NCBI GenBank assembly: GCA_018400545.1
Contig: JAGYLT010000162.1
Span: forward strand, 1 to 5,753
Reading direction: 5' to 3'
DNA length: 5,753 nt
Origin: Bacteroidales bacterium
GTDB lineage: Bacteria > Bacteroidota > Bacteroidia > Bacteroidales > 4484-276
Shown: one piece after another, positions 1-5,668 of the stretch
How positions within the stretch are numbered: the stretch's first letter is position 1
Layout of the letters: each line of letters begins with the position of its first letter
Translations under genes and position numbers: made by a program
The notes under the pieces: model-generated
What the model was told of the DNA's origin: nothing
What the model saw: the letters and a program-made list of their open reading frames with translations, nothing else
Database searches by the model: none

Positions 1-572
1 TAATTGATATTCTCCATTTCTTCAAGTCCCAAATCTCTTACGGTTTTTAATACGTCTTCAGGTTCGGTGGATTCAGAACTCAGGGTCACCACCTTTGCCC
101 CGTTGATAAGCACATGGGCCACCTCGCAGATGGTTTTATTTACCACGAAGCCGAACCGTTGTTTTTTAACGTTTACCGCGAGTAAGTCCGGATGTATCCG
201 GATGGTCTTCAGTAGATCTTCAAATCCGTAACTTTCCAGATCAAAATCCGGAATTGCAACTTCAAATGCCGGGAAAAGTTCCGTTGCCAAAAAATCCGCC
301 TTCAGGGGAAATTCCGCTTTTGTTACAGGCTCCCATTGTTCCAGTCCGTACTGTGTATTGATGAGGGTTTTGATATCCAGCTTGTCATCCCTGATTTTTA
401 TGTTATTTGTTGAATTCATCGCCGATATCAGGTAAACTTCATTGGATTTCCGCTCCCTGAATTTTTCAGGGACAGGATCAGAGAGCTGCTTCATTTTTTC
501 GATTTGCTTTTCGAAATGCTGCCCAAAAGTTCTGAATTCGAAGCGAGGTTTTATTTGTCCAGGTTTCTCCAT
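1..572 (-). CDS. CYTH-like (triphosphate tunnel fold) protein, 3' end cut by window edge
   Basis: The visible part encodes 190 residues and then the bases TA, so the next base outside the window decides between Tyr and stop. The start is ATG at 570-572; another ATG at 585 opens a different frame that stops after 35 codons. No signal peptide or membrane segment is seen, so the protein is probably cytoplasmic. What I see is a series of alternating charged strands as in CYTH proteins: FEFR (11-14), NIKIR (57-61), LDIK (65-68), LEQWEP (77-82), RFGFVV (139-144), EVAHVLINGAK (150-160), LSSES (164-168), then a C-terminal helix ending near ENIN (187-190). CYTH enzymes use such tunnel-lining Glu, Arg and Lys residues to bind triphosphate and divalent metal. 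The gene lies 74 bases downstream of the phosphate transporter on the same strand. The canonical N-terminal ExExK is reduced to ExR, so activity is uncertain. The family call is from pattern only. Confidence 0.5.
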   Translation of the reverse strand, partial: MEKPGQIKPRFEFRTFGQHFEKQIEKMKQLSDPVPEKFRERKSNEVYLISAMNSTNNIKIRDDKLDIKTLINTQYGLEQWEPVTKAEFPLKADFLATELFPAFEVAIPDFDLESYGFEDLLKTIRIHPDLLAVNVKKQRFGFVVNKTICEVAHVLINGAKVVTLSSESTEPEDVLKTVRDLGLEEMENIN

Positions 573-646
573 AATGATTTTTCATTTTAAATATTTGAAA
601 TCGAAATCAACAAAATCAGCTTTAAGAAATTATTCAGTTCAAAATG

Positions 647-1693
647 CTATAGCCCGATGCCCACATCCTGCTTAAACACATTGTTCACAAAAAACAACAA
701 AAACCAGGAAACCAATCCGGCTGCTACGGGAAGGATCAGCCAGCCCAGGGCAATCTTACCAAGTATGCTGAATTTTAAATGATGCACCCCTTTGATAAGG
801 CCAAGACCCAGTATGGCGCCGATGATGGCCTGTGAACTGGAAACCGGAACCAAAGGTATGGGAGGCAGGCCTGTTTCCACAAGCAATCCCGACAACCATT
901 GCGATGAAAACACAAACAGTACCAGCGCATGGGCCAGCACAACGATGATGGCTGCTTCGGCAGTTAGGGGCATTAAATCGTTGCCTACGGTTTGCATCAC
1001 ACGCCGGGAGTAGGTCACGATTCCAACCGCAATGGCAAGTCCTCCCAGGAAAAACAACTGTTGCTCCGTATCAACGGTAAACCATCCTAAATTCAGATGT
1101 TCCAGTGATACTGACGGAACAAACACACCCATAACATTGGCAATGTTGTTTGCGCCCAGGCTATATGCCCCAAAAGCTCCAACCACAATCAGCAGGTACC
1201 TGATTATGGCATCCTTGATCAGCAAATGGACCCGGATAAACCTGGTTATCAACCAGTAAATGTAATAAAGCATGATGGCGAATATCGCCCCGATGACAGG
1301 ACCGGAAATCCATGCGCCTGCAATTTCTGCAATCACCCGTAAATCAGTAGGATTGTTGCTGTAAAAATTCCAACCAATAATGGCCCCGACAATGGCCTGG
1401 GAACTGGATACCGGGAGGTTGTAGCGGGTCATGGCAAAAACAGCTACGGCTGCCGCAAGCGCCACCGTGAAAGATGCTGCCAATGTAGAGACATGACCAA
1501 GCTGCCCGAGTGTTTCAGTGGTTCCCGAACCCTGCAATACAGCACCGATGATCACAAAAATTCCAGCAATTACCGCTGCTTTTCTGAACGTCACCATCCG
1601 CGTGCCCACCGCAGTACCAAAAATATTGGCAGCGTCGTTTGCACCGAGGTTCCAGCCCAGGAAAAGTCCGCTTAGGAGAAAAAACAGTACCAT
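647..1693 (-). CDS. pit: PiT-family inorganic phosphate transporter
   Basis: This 348-residue inner-membrane protein belongs to the PHO4/PiT family, which moves phosphate (usually as a neutral metal-phosphate complex) with protons or sodium. The duplicated family architecture is plain. The first half carries GANDAANIFGTAVG (17-30) and VSSSQAIVGAIIGW (95-108). The second half carries the matching GANNIANVMG (180-189) and VSSSQAIIGAILG (284-296). Around these are about ten hydrophobic stretches, for example 38-54, 71-88, 121-150, 162-178, 213-227, 247-263 and 311-337. The length fits the compact bacterial forms without a large central cytoplasmic loop. The start ATG at 1691-1693 directly follows the TAA of the DUF47 gene, with no intervening base and no visible Shine-Dalgarno, which suggests translational coupling. 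The stop is TAG at 647-649. The family assignment is firm; ion coupling and substrate affinity cannot be read from sequence. Confidence 0.96.
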   Translation of the reverse strand: MVLFFLLSGLFLGWNLGANDAANIFGTAVGTRMVTFRKAAVIAGIFVIIGAVLQGSGTTETLGQLGHVSTLAASFTVALAAAVAVFAMTRYNLPVSSSQAIVGAIIGWNFYSNNPTDLRVIAEIAGAWISGPVIGAIFAIMLYYIYWLITRFIRVHLLIKDAIIRYLLIVVGAFGAYSLGANNIANVMGVFVPSVSLEHLNLGWFTVDTEQQLFFLGGLAIAVGIVTYSRRVMQTVGNDLMPLTAEAAIIVVLAHALVLFVFSSQWLSGLLVETGLPPIPLVPVSSSQAIIGAILGLGLIKGVHHLKFSILGKIALGWLILPVAAGLVSWFLLFFVNNVFKQDVGIGL

Positions 1694-2341
1694 TTAAAAT
1701 TTGATCTTTATAGCCAGTAAAGAAAGCAGGTCGGCCACGTGTTTTGCCTTATCGGAAATAGATTCGATATAAAATGCGAATTCGCGAAAATGGATTTTCC
1801 TGCTCAGATCCAGCTTGTTATTGTCGAAAATCTTTCGCTTAAGCTTGATAGCAAGGGAGTCGGTTTCGCGTTCATAGAAATACACTTTATTGAGTTTTTC
1901 GCGCACCAGCTTTATGTCCTTGAAAAACATTCTGGCGCCCGGAACGGCATACTCGCCAGCTTTAACGGATATATCCGTTAACTTCAGGAAACTTTCCTGA
2001 AGGGATTTTGGAATATCGGGCCTTTCCACATCAAAACGATAGAGGTTAAGTTTAGGGACATCAATCAATTCATCGGAATGTTCGAGCAGGTTTATCACAT
2101 CGCTGCTAAACTGGGGCAGCAGGGAATGGATGTAAAATTCGTTTTCGATCTCCATCTGACGTTTATCGGCTTTCCCTTCAAGTTTATCCAGATGATGGAG
2201 ATTAAGACGAAATTCATCCTCACGGCCCGAAACATAATTGTCCACCCCTTCCTTAAAAAGCAGCAGCCCTTCTTCCACATTATCGTAGAATTCGTCGATT
2301 TTAAGGATGGTTTCCTGTGCGGTTTTAAAAAGCAATGCCAT
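1694..2341 (-). CDS. DUF47 (PhoU-like) phosphate transport accessory protein
   Basis: This encodes 215 residues, the usual length for DUF47 (PhoU_div, TIGR00153-type) proteins. These are all-helical and resemble one PhoU domain. The protein is highly charged and lacks a signal or membrane segment, so it is cytoplasmic. PhoU-type acidic metal-binding motifs are seen as EGKAD (55-59), HSDELID (88-94), ERETD (157-161) and ESISDKAKHVAD (193-204). DUF47 genes are very often paired with pit genes, and their products are thought to modulate PiT transport. Here the pairing is exact: the TAA at 1694-1696 abuts the transporter's ATG. The start ATG at 2339-2341 agrees with the family N-terminus and lies 24 bases below a good -7 promoter box. 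It is probably the first gene of a DUF47-pit-CYTH-like transcript. Confidence 0.93.
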   Translation of the reverse strand: MALLFKTAQETILKIDEFYDNVEEGLLLFKEGVDNYVSGREDEFRLNLHHLDKLEGKADKRQMEIENEFYIHSLLPQFSSDVINLLEHSDELIDVPKLNLYRFDVERPDIPKSLQESFLKLTDISVKAGEYAVPGARMFFKDIKLVREKLNKVYFYERETDSLAIKLKRKIFDNNKLDLSRKIHFREFAFYIESISDKAKHVADLLSLLAIKIKF

Positions 2342-2389
2342 GGCCGGAATATTTAAGGTTTAAAGCAAAGGTACACAATTATTCCGGCC
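2342..2389. repeat. 10-bp perfect inverted repeat around the DUF47-pit promoter
   Basis: The arms GGCCGGAATA (2342-2351) and TATTCCGGCC (2380-2389) are exact reverse complements separated by 28 bases. The lower arm directly abuts the DUF47 start codon, and the proposed -7 box (2366-2373) lies between the arms. Possible roles are paired operator half-sites or, in any read-through RNA from the upstream gene, a long-loop hairpin at the ribosome entry region. It lacks the T-run expected of an intrinsic terminator. The repeat is directly visible; its function is inference. Confidence 0.7.
2366..2373 (-). promoter_or_regulatory. Candidate Bacteroidetes -7 box for the DUF47-pit operon
   Basis: Read on the minus strand the sequence is TACCTTTG, an exact match to the Bacteroidetes sigma-ABfr -7 consensus TAnnTTTG. 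Transcription would start near 2360, leaving a leader of about 20 bases before the ATG at 2341. No convincing -33 TTTG lies at the expected distance upstream. The candidate TTTG box of the upstream lipoprotein gene gives nearly the same box-to-ATG distance, which supports both. Confidence 0.55.
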
Positions 2390-2414
2390 CCCTGATCTAC
2401 AATATATCAATGGC

Positions 2415-3470
2415 TTACGGTTGGTTGCCTGATCCGGGTGTGGGCGGATTTTCTGTGCCAGGCTGAAAAGTCATCCACTGTGTACCCCCATCGGATATTC
2501 GTCCTGCTGAGTAATCAGGCGGGGGCGGAGCCACTATGCTTTCAGGACCATACCGGATAAAATCTAGATAGGTGATCCCATCCGCAGAAATCCCGATATA
2601 TTCTCCTTCCATATTCAACTTTACACCCACATGTAATATGCCCTGTTCCGGCTGCTCATCGGCCCATAGCAATAAAAAGCCCCCGGGCGGTATTGTCGTC
2701 AGCTCTGGTGATGTGTCTGCTATTTGCCAGTTTTGGAGATTTGTAGAATCATCCGTAATATACCATCCGCCAAAATCTACGGGTTCTGTTCCACCATTAA
2801 ATATTTCAACCCAGTCGTCAAACTCACCATTTCCATCAGCAATAAACGAATCGTTGGCTGCCATAAACTCATTGATGAATAATGCTGTGGGGTGTCCCGG
2901 ACTTTCTTCGTTGGAATAACCCGGAGTAGGCGATTCAAAAATTTGCCAGCCTGATGCTCCATCCGTTTCAAGACCTACTGACTGATCAGTTCCGGGCGAT
3001 TGCACATCACCCTGTGGCCCAAAGGCAACCTGATGCACGACTCTTACTCCATCCGGCGACAGGTAAACACTTTCGCCAGAGCTGCTCAACCTGAAGTTCA
3101 GATGCAATGCACCCTGACCGGGCTGCTCGTCTGCCCACAACAGTGCAAACCCCTTGGCGGGGATTGTAGTTTTGGAGGTATTGCCAAAAGGAAACTGGTA
3201 TTGCCTGTAACTTTCCTGATCATCAGTAATATACCAACCAGCCAGATCGACCGGTTCATCATTGGGGTTGTAGATTTCAATCCAGTCGTCATGTTCACCG
3301 GCTTCATCCTCAATTACCGTTTCGTTGTCGGGCATCACCTCGTTGATGTAAAGTTGTGGATAGGTTTTAGGTTCATCCTGCGGATCATCCGACTTACAAT
3401 GGCTAAACAGTACAGTTGCTGCAGCCAGAAAAACGAGCAACGTCAGATTTCGAAAATAGTTTTGTAGCAT
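2415..3470 (-). CDS. Lipoprotein with two tandem lamin-tail (LTD) domains
   Basis: Starting at ATG 3468-3470 this encodes 351 residues. A hydrophobic signal (residues 6-22) ends in FSHC with Cys25 as the likely lipidated residue; His at -1 is unusual for a lipobox. The following KSDDPQDE is acidic and resembles the export signal of Bacteroidetes surface lipoproteins. Two copies of a lamin-tail domain follow, at about 40-185 and 197-340. Shared landmarks are INE (42-44 and 199-201), DDWIEIYNP (61-69) and DDWVEIFNG (218-226), GWYITDD (78-84 and 235-241), IPAKGF/IPPGGF, and LLWADEQP (110-117 and 267-274). The C-terminus is Pro/Gly-rich. No catalytic domain or T9SS sorting domain is attached. Bacterial LTDs occur on secreted proteins, often beside nucleases or CotH-like domains; their role is mostly unknown. 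An in-frame ATG at 3504-3506 would add 12 residues, but it lies upstream of the -7 box. Exact function is not assignable. Confidence 0.85.
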   Translation of the reverse strand: MLQNYFRNLTLLVFLAAATVLFSHCKSDDPQDEPKTYPQLYINEVMPDNETVIEDEAGEHDDWIEIYNPNDEPVDLAGWYITDDQESYRQYQFPFGNTSKTTIPAKGFALLWADEQPGQGALHLNFRLSSSGESVYLSPDGVRVVHQVAFGPQGDVQSPGTDQSVGLETDGASGWQIFESPTPGYSNEESPGHPTALFINEFMAANDSFIADGNGEFDDWVEIFNGGTEPVDFGGWYITDDSTNLQNWQIADTSPELTTIPPGGFLLLWADEQPEQGILHVGVKLNMEGEYIGISADGITYLDFIRYGPESIVAPPPPDYSAGRISDGGTQWMTFQPGTENPPTPGSGNQP

Positions 3471-3493
3471 GTGAGGGAATATTAGCAAGCCTG

Positions 3494-3501
3494 CAAAGCT
3501 A
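3494..3501 (-). promoter_or_regulatory. Candidate -7 box for the lamin-tail lipoprotein gene
   Basis: The minus-strand sequence is TAGCTTTG, an exact TAnnTTTG match. Transcription would begin near 3488 with a leader of about 18 bases to the ATG at 3470. A TTTTG lies 15 bases upstream, which is shorter than the usual -33 spacing, so the upstream element is doubtful. The box argues against the longer in-frame start at 3506, which would lie outside the transcript. Confidence 0.5.
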
Positions 3502-3507
3502 ACCATT

Positions 3508-3526
3508 AAAACGCAGCAAAAGCCGC
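3508..3526 (-). terminator. Weak candidate intrinsic terminator after the aldehyde reductase gene
   Basis: On the minus strand a 5-bp stem, GCGGC/GCTGC with one G-U pair, closes a TTTT loop and is followed by GTTTTA. It begins 13 bases beyond the TAG at 3540-3542. The stem is short and the T-run has only four residues, so termination would be partial at best. It also overlaps the upstream part of the proposed lipoprotein promoter. Confidence 0.35.
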
Positions 3527-3539
3527 TGAACTGAACACG

Positions 3540-4694
3540 CTAAAGCCTGTCTTCAAGGATAGCCTCAACCTTCTCAGGCGTAACCAGTTTCTTTTCGCCG
3601 AGGGCGATAAAGTTATTGGCTTTGAGATTATCGATTACTTTTTGAATGTCGGAATTTTTGAGTTTGTAATCCTCAAATTTAGTCTGAACACCAATGTTGT
3701 TGAAGAAAGCTTCGGTTTTTGAAATGGCTGCATCGATGATCTCATCGTCGCTTCCTGAATGAATGTCCCAAACTTGTTTTGCAAACTGAACCAGTTTTTC
3801 CCGCTTCTCACCTTTCATCACGCGCATCATTCCGGGCCAAACGATGGCCAGTGTGCGGGCGTGATCGATTCCGTGGAGTGCGGTGAGCTCATGCCCGATG
3901 CTGTGGGTGGCCCAGTCGGTAACCACCCCTGCTGCTAGTGTTCCGTTAAGTGCCATCGTTGCCGACCACACCACATTTTTGGCTGCATCCATATTGTCAG
4001 TATTTTCAACATATTCCGGGCCTTCCTCAATGAGCGTCTTTAATACGGCTTCTGCATAACGATCTTGTAATGGCGCATTTTGCGGATAGGTGAGATACTG
4101 CTCGGTAACGTGCACAAAAGCATCCACCACGCCGTTTCCACGCTGCCTTTTTGAAAGCGAGCGGGTTACCGCCGGATCGAGCACCGAAAACTGAGGGAAA
4201 GTAAATGGTGACCCAAACGCGAGTTTTTTTCCAAGTTCTTTTCTTGAAACAACAGCAAAAGAATTCATCTCAGATCCTGTGGCTGGCAATGTTAGAACCG
4301 AAGCCAGTGGAATTGCTGATTTCACTTTGGCATACTTCGCCAAAATATCCCATGGCTCTCCCTTGAAAGGCGCTGCGGCTGCAATGAATTTTGTGCCGTC
4401 AATAACCGATCCACCGCCAACTGCAAGCAGAAAATCGATCTTTTCATTGCGGCAAAGCTCCACGGCTTTCATCAGTGTGGAATACTGCGGATTGGCCTCG
4501 ATGCCGCCAAATTCCATCACAGTGTGCGATTTCAACGCTTTAATCACCTGGTCGTAAACGCCGTTCTTTTTTATGGAACCGCCACCAAAGGTGACCAAAA
4601 CTTTGGCATCGGAAGGGATTTCCTTTGCAATTTGTGAAATGGTGTTTTCTCCGAAGATGATTTTTGTGGGATTGTAATATGTGAAGTTATCCAT
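3540..4694 (-). CDS. yqhD: YqhD-like NADPH-dependent aldehyde reductase (iron-containing ADH family)
   Basis: From ATG 4692-4694 this encodes 384 residues, close to the 387 of E. coli YqhD, which I recall well enough to align by eye nearly end to end. YqhD reduces short-chain and lipid-peroxidation aldehydes using NADPH in the cytoplasm. The N-terminal cofactor domain has GGGS at 37-40, at the same position as in YqhD and linked to NADP preference, then FGGIEANP (62-69) and AVGGGSVIDGTK (91-102). TLPATGSE is at 135-142. The helical domain supplies metal ligands Asp191 and His195 (GVVDAFVH), His264 (WATHSIGHE) and His278 (HGIDHA), matching YqhD D194, H198, H267 and H281 with a constant offset of three. 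An in-frame ATG at 4722-4724 would add ten residues; I reject it because the YqhD N-terminus aligns from MDNF. No exact -7 box is seen upstream. Older names such as butanol dehydrogenase reflect the same family. Confidence 0.94.
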   Translation of the reverse strand: MDNFTYYNPTKIIFGENTISQIAKEIPSDAKVLVTFGGGSIKKNGVYDQVIKALKSHTVMEFGGIEANPQYSTLMKAVELCRNEKIDFLLAVGGGSVIDGTKFIAAAAPFKGEPWDILAKYAKVKSAIPLASVLTLPATGSEMNSFAVVSRKELGKKLAFGSPFTFPQFSVLDPAVTRSLSKRQRGNGVVDAFVHVTEQYLTYPQNAPLQDRYAEAVLKTLIEEGPEYVENTDNMDAAKNVVWSATMALNGTLAAGVVTDWATHSIGHELTALHGIDHARTLAIVWPGMMRVMKGEKREKLVQFAKQVWDIHSGSDDEIIDAAISKTEAFFNNIGVQTKFEDYKLKNSDIQKVIDNLKANNFIALGEKKLVTPEKVEAILEDRL

Positions 4695-4712
4695 GATAAA
4701 TGATATTGTTAA

Positions 4713-4725
4713 TTTGATCATCAAA
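4713..4725. promoter_or_regulatory. Possible operator: 13-bp palindrome upstream of yqhD
   Basis: TTTGAT and ATCAAA form perfect 6-bp arms around one central base, 18 bases upstream of the yqhD start codon. Such a compact symmetric site close to a start fits a repressor or activator site. The arms recall FNR/CRP half-sites (TTGAT/ATCAA), but the 1-base centre is wrong for that family's usual 4-base spacer. No regulator is identified. Confidence 0.25.
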
Positions 4726-4856
4726 ACACCGGAAAATGGATTTTGTTATTGCCGGATGATTAAACACCATTTAAAATCGCTGATGATTCCCTTTGAAAAT
4801 AGAGAGTTTTGACTCTGATATAAATAGCTGTGGAGTTAAGTTTTGATTGAAGGTCA
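4726..4856. other. Intergenic stretch between the FKBP and yqhD genes
   Basis: This AT-rich gap and the 31 bases below it separate the FKBP stop from the yqhD start. It holds no exact TAnnTTTG box on the minus strand. A 5-bp stem AGAGT/ACTCT (4803-4816) with a CAAA loop follows the FKBP gene, but it lacks a proper T-run. A minus-strand reading frame of 27 codons (4687-4770) crosses the lower end and its stop overlaps the yqhD start; I do not call it a gene. Confidence 0.6.
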
Positions 4857-5564
4857 TCAATGAATATCAATCAGTTCCACCGAATAAATCACAGTACTGC
4901 CGCCGGGGATCAAATCGCGGTAATTCTGATCGCCATAGCCCAGCTCCGGCGGGATATAAAATTCCCAGATGGCTCCTTTTTTCATGAGTTGAATTCCATC
5001 CGACAACCCTTTCACCAGATGATCGGCACGAATGCCCACCGGCCCGGTTTCGTATGACATATCAAAGGTAGTGCGATCGGTGTACATGGCACGATAATGA
5101 ATTGTGATGCTGTCGTTGGCTGCCGGGAATTCATTCCCTTTTCCGATTTTCAGGATTTTATACTGCAGGCCCGATGGCAGTTCCACAACACCGGAAATTT
5201 CTTTATTCTGTTCCATAAATTTCCTGCCTGCCTCCTTGTTTTTTGCCACCATTTCCTGAAACCGCTTCTCTTCCATTTGCTTCACAACTTCATTAAAATC
5301 CTCCACAAGTTGCTCCCGCACCGAATCACTGAAATAAGGCTCATTATCTTTCAGCGCGTCAAAAATCCCTTTATAGATCATCGCCGGGTCGGCTTCAATT
5401 TTCTGGTCGCGAATGCCGGTTCCGTAATCATAACCAATGATGTAGCTGATCGAATCCATGTGCGTAGCAGGTTTTAAATTGTCCGGCTGATCAACTGAGT
5501 TCTGGCAGGAAGTAGCAAAAATGCTTAGGATTAAGGCCAGTGAAAAAAGTTTTAAATGGTTCAT
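4857..5564 (-). CDS. FKBP-type peptidyl-prolyl cis-trans isomerase lipoprotein (Mip/FkpA-like)
   Basis: This encodes 235 residues. A signal peptide (1-19) ends in a clear lipobox FATSC, so Cys20 should be lipidated and the protein anchored in the envelope. An N-terminal helical region of FKBP_N type (about 35-125: SYIIGYDYG, then a long charged helix rich in Glu and Lys) would form the dimer module seen in Mip and FkpA. The linker VELPSGLQYKIL (127-138) is family-typical. The FKBP catalytic domain covers about 148-235 and keeps IHYRAM (155-160), TFD (166-168), PPELGYG (205-211), IPGGSTVIYSVELI (219-232). Proline isomerisation and chaperoning of exported proteins is the expected role. The tryptophan at the floor of the classic pocket (W59 of FKBP12) is Leu187 here, and F99 is replaced by Tyr227, so the active site is altered. 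The ATG at 5562-5564 is followed directly by the signal peptide. The gene is isolated from its upstream neighbour by a terminator. Confidence 0.92.
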   Translation of the reverse strand: MNHLKLFSLALILSIFATSCQNSVDQPDNLKPATHMDSISYIIGYDYGTGIRDQKIEADPAMIYKGIFDALKDNEPYFSDSVREQLVEDFNEVVKQMEEKRFQEMVAKNKEAGRKFMEQNKEISGVVELPSGLQYKILKIGKGNEFPAANDSITIHYRAMYTDRTTFDMSYETGPVGIRADHLVKGLSDGIQLMKKGAIWEFYIPPELGYGDQNYRDLIPGGSTVIYSVELIDIH

Positions 5565-5610
5565 TCGATGCGTTTTTGAAATGATAATAAATCGATATTT
5601 ATTACAACAA

Positions 5611-5642
5611 TAAAAAGTCCCGGAGCATTCATACCCCGGGAC
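5611..5642 (-). terminator. Intrinsic terminator after the RND transporter gene
   Basis: Minus-strand RNA would form a perfect 7-bp GC-rich stem, GTCCCGG (5636-5642) with CCGGGAC (5617-5623), around a 12-base loop, followed at once by TTTTTA (5611-5616). It starts 26 bases after the TAA of the upstream gene. A matching T-run is absent on the other strand, so it works in one direction only. It separates the RND gene from the FKBP gene. Confidence 0.85.
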
Positions 5643-5668
5643 AAAAATACTTTTAAAGGTGAAACCTG

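Noticed and set aside
478..585. Alternative start ATG at 585 for the CYTH-like gene
   Set aside because: It is in a different frame that reaches a stop after 35 codons, so it cannot encode the same protein.
442..675. Plus-strand open frame spanning the pit/CYTH-like gap
   Set aside because: It overlaps the starts and ends of two supported minus-strand genes and has no plausible protein features.
2342..2389. Invertible (phase-variable) promoter
   Set aside because: The 28-base spacer between the repeats is far shorter than known invertible promoters of Bacteroides, and no recombinase gene is in the window. An operator or RNA structure is more likely.
3000..3467. 155-codon plus-strand open frame opposite the lamin-tail gene
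   Set aside because: It lies wholly antisense to a gene with a clear signal peptide and duplicated domains, and its translation shows no recognisable domain.
4803..4816. Terminator after the FKBP gene
   Set aside because: The stem is only 5 bp, AT-rich and followed by CTATTTTC rather than a continuous T-run.
5097..5477. 126-codon plus-strand open frame opposite the FKBP gene
   Set aside because: It is antisense to a well-supported FKBP gene. Its Phe/His/Leu-rich product is what the complement of Lys/Glu-rich helices gives.
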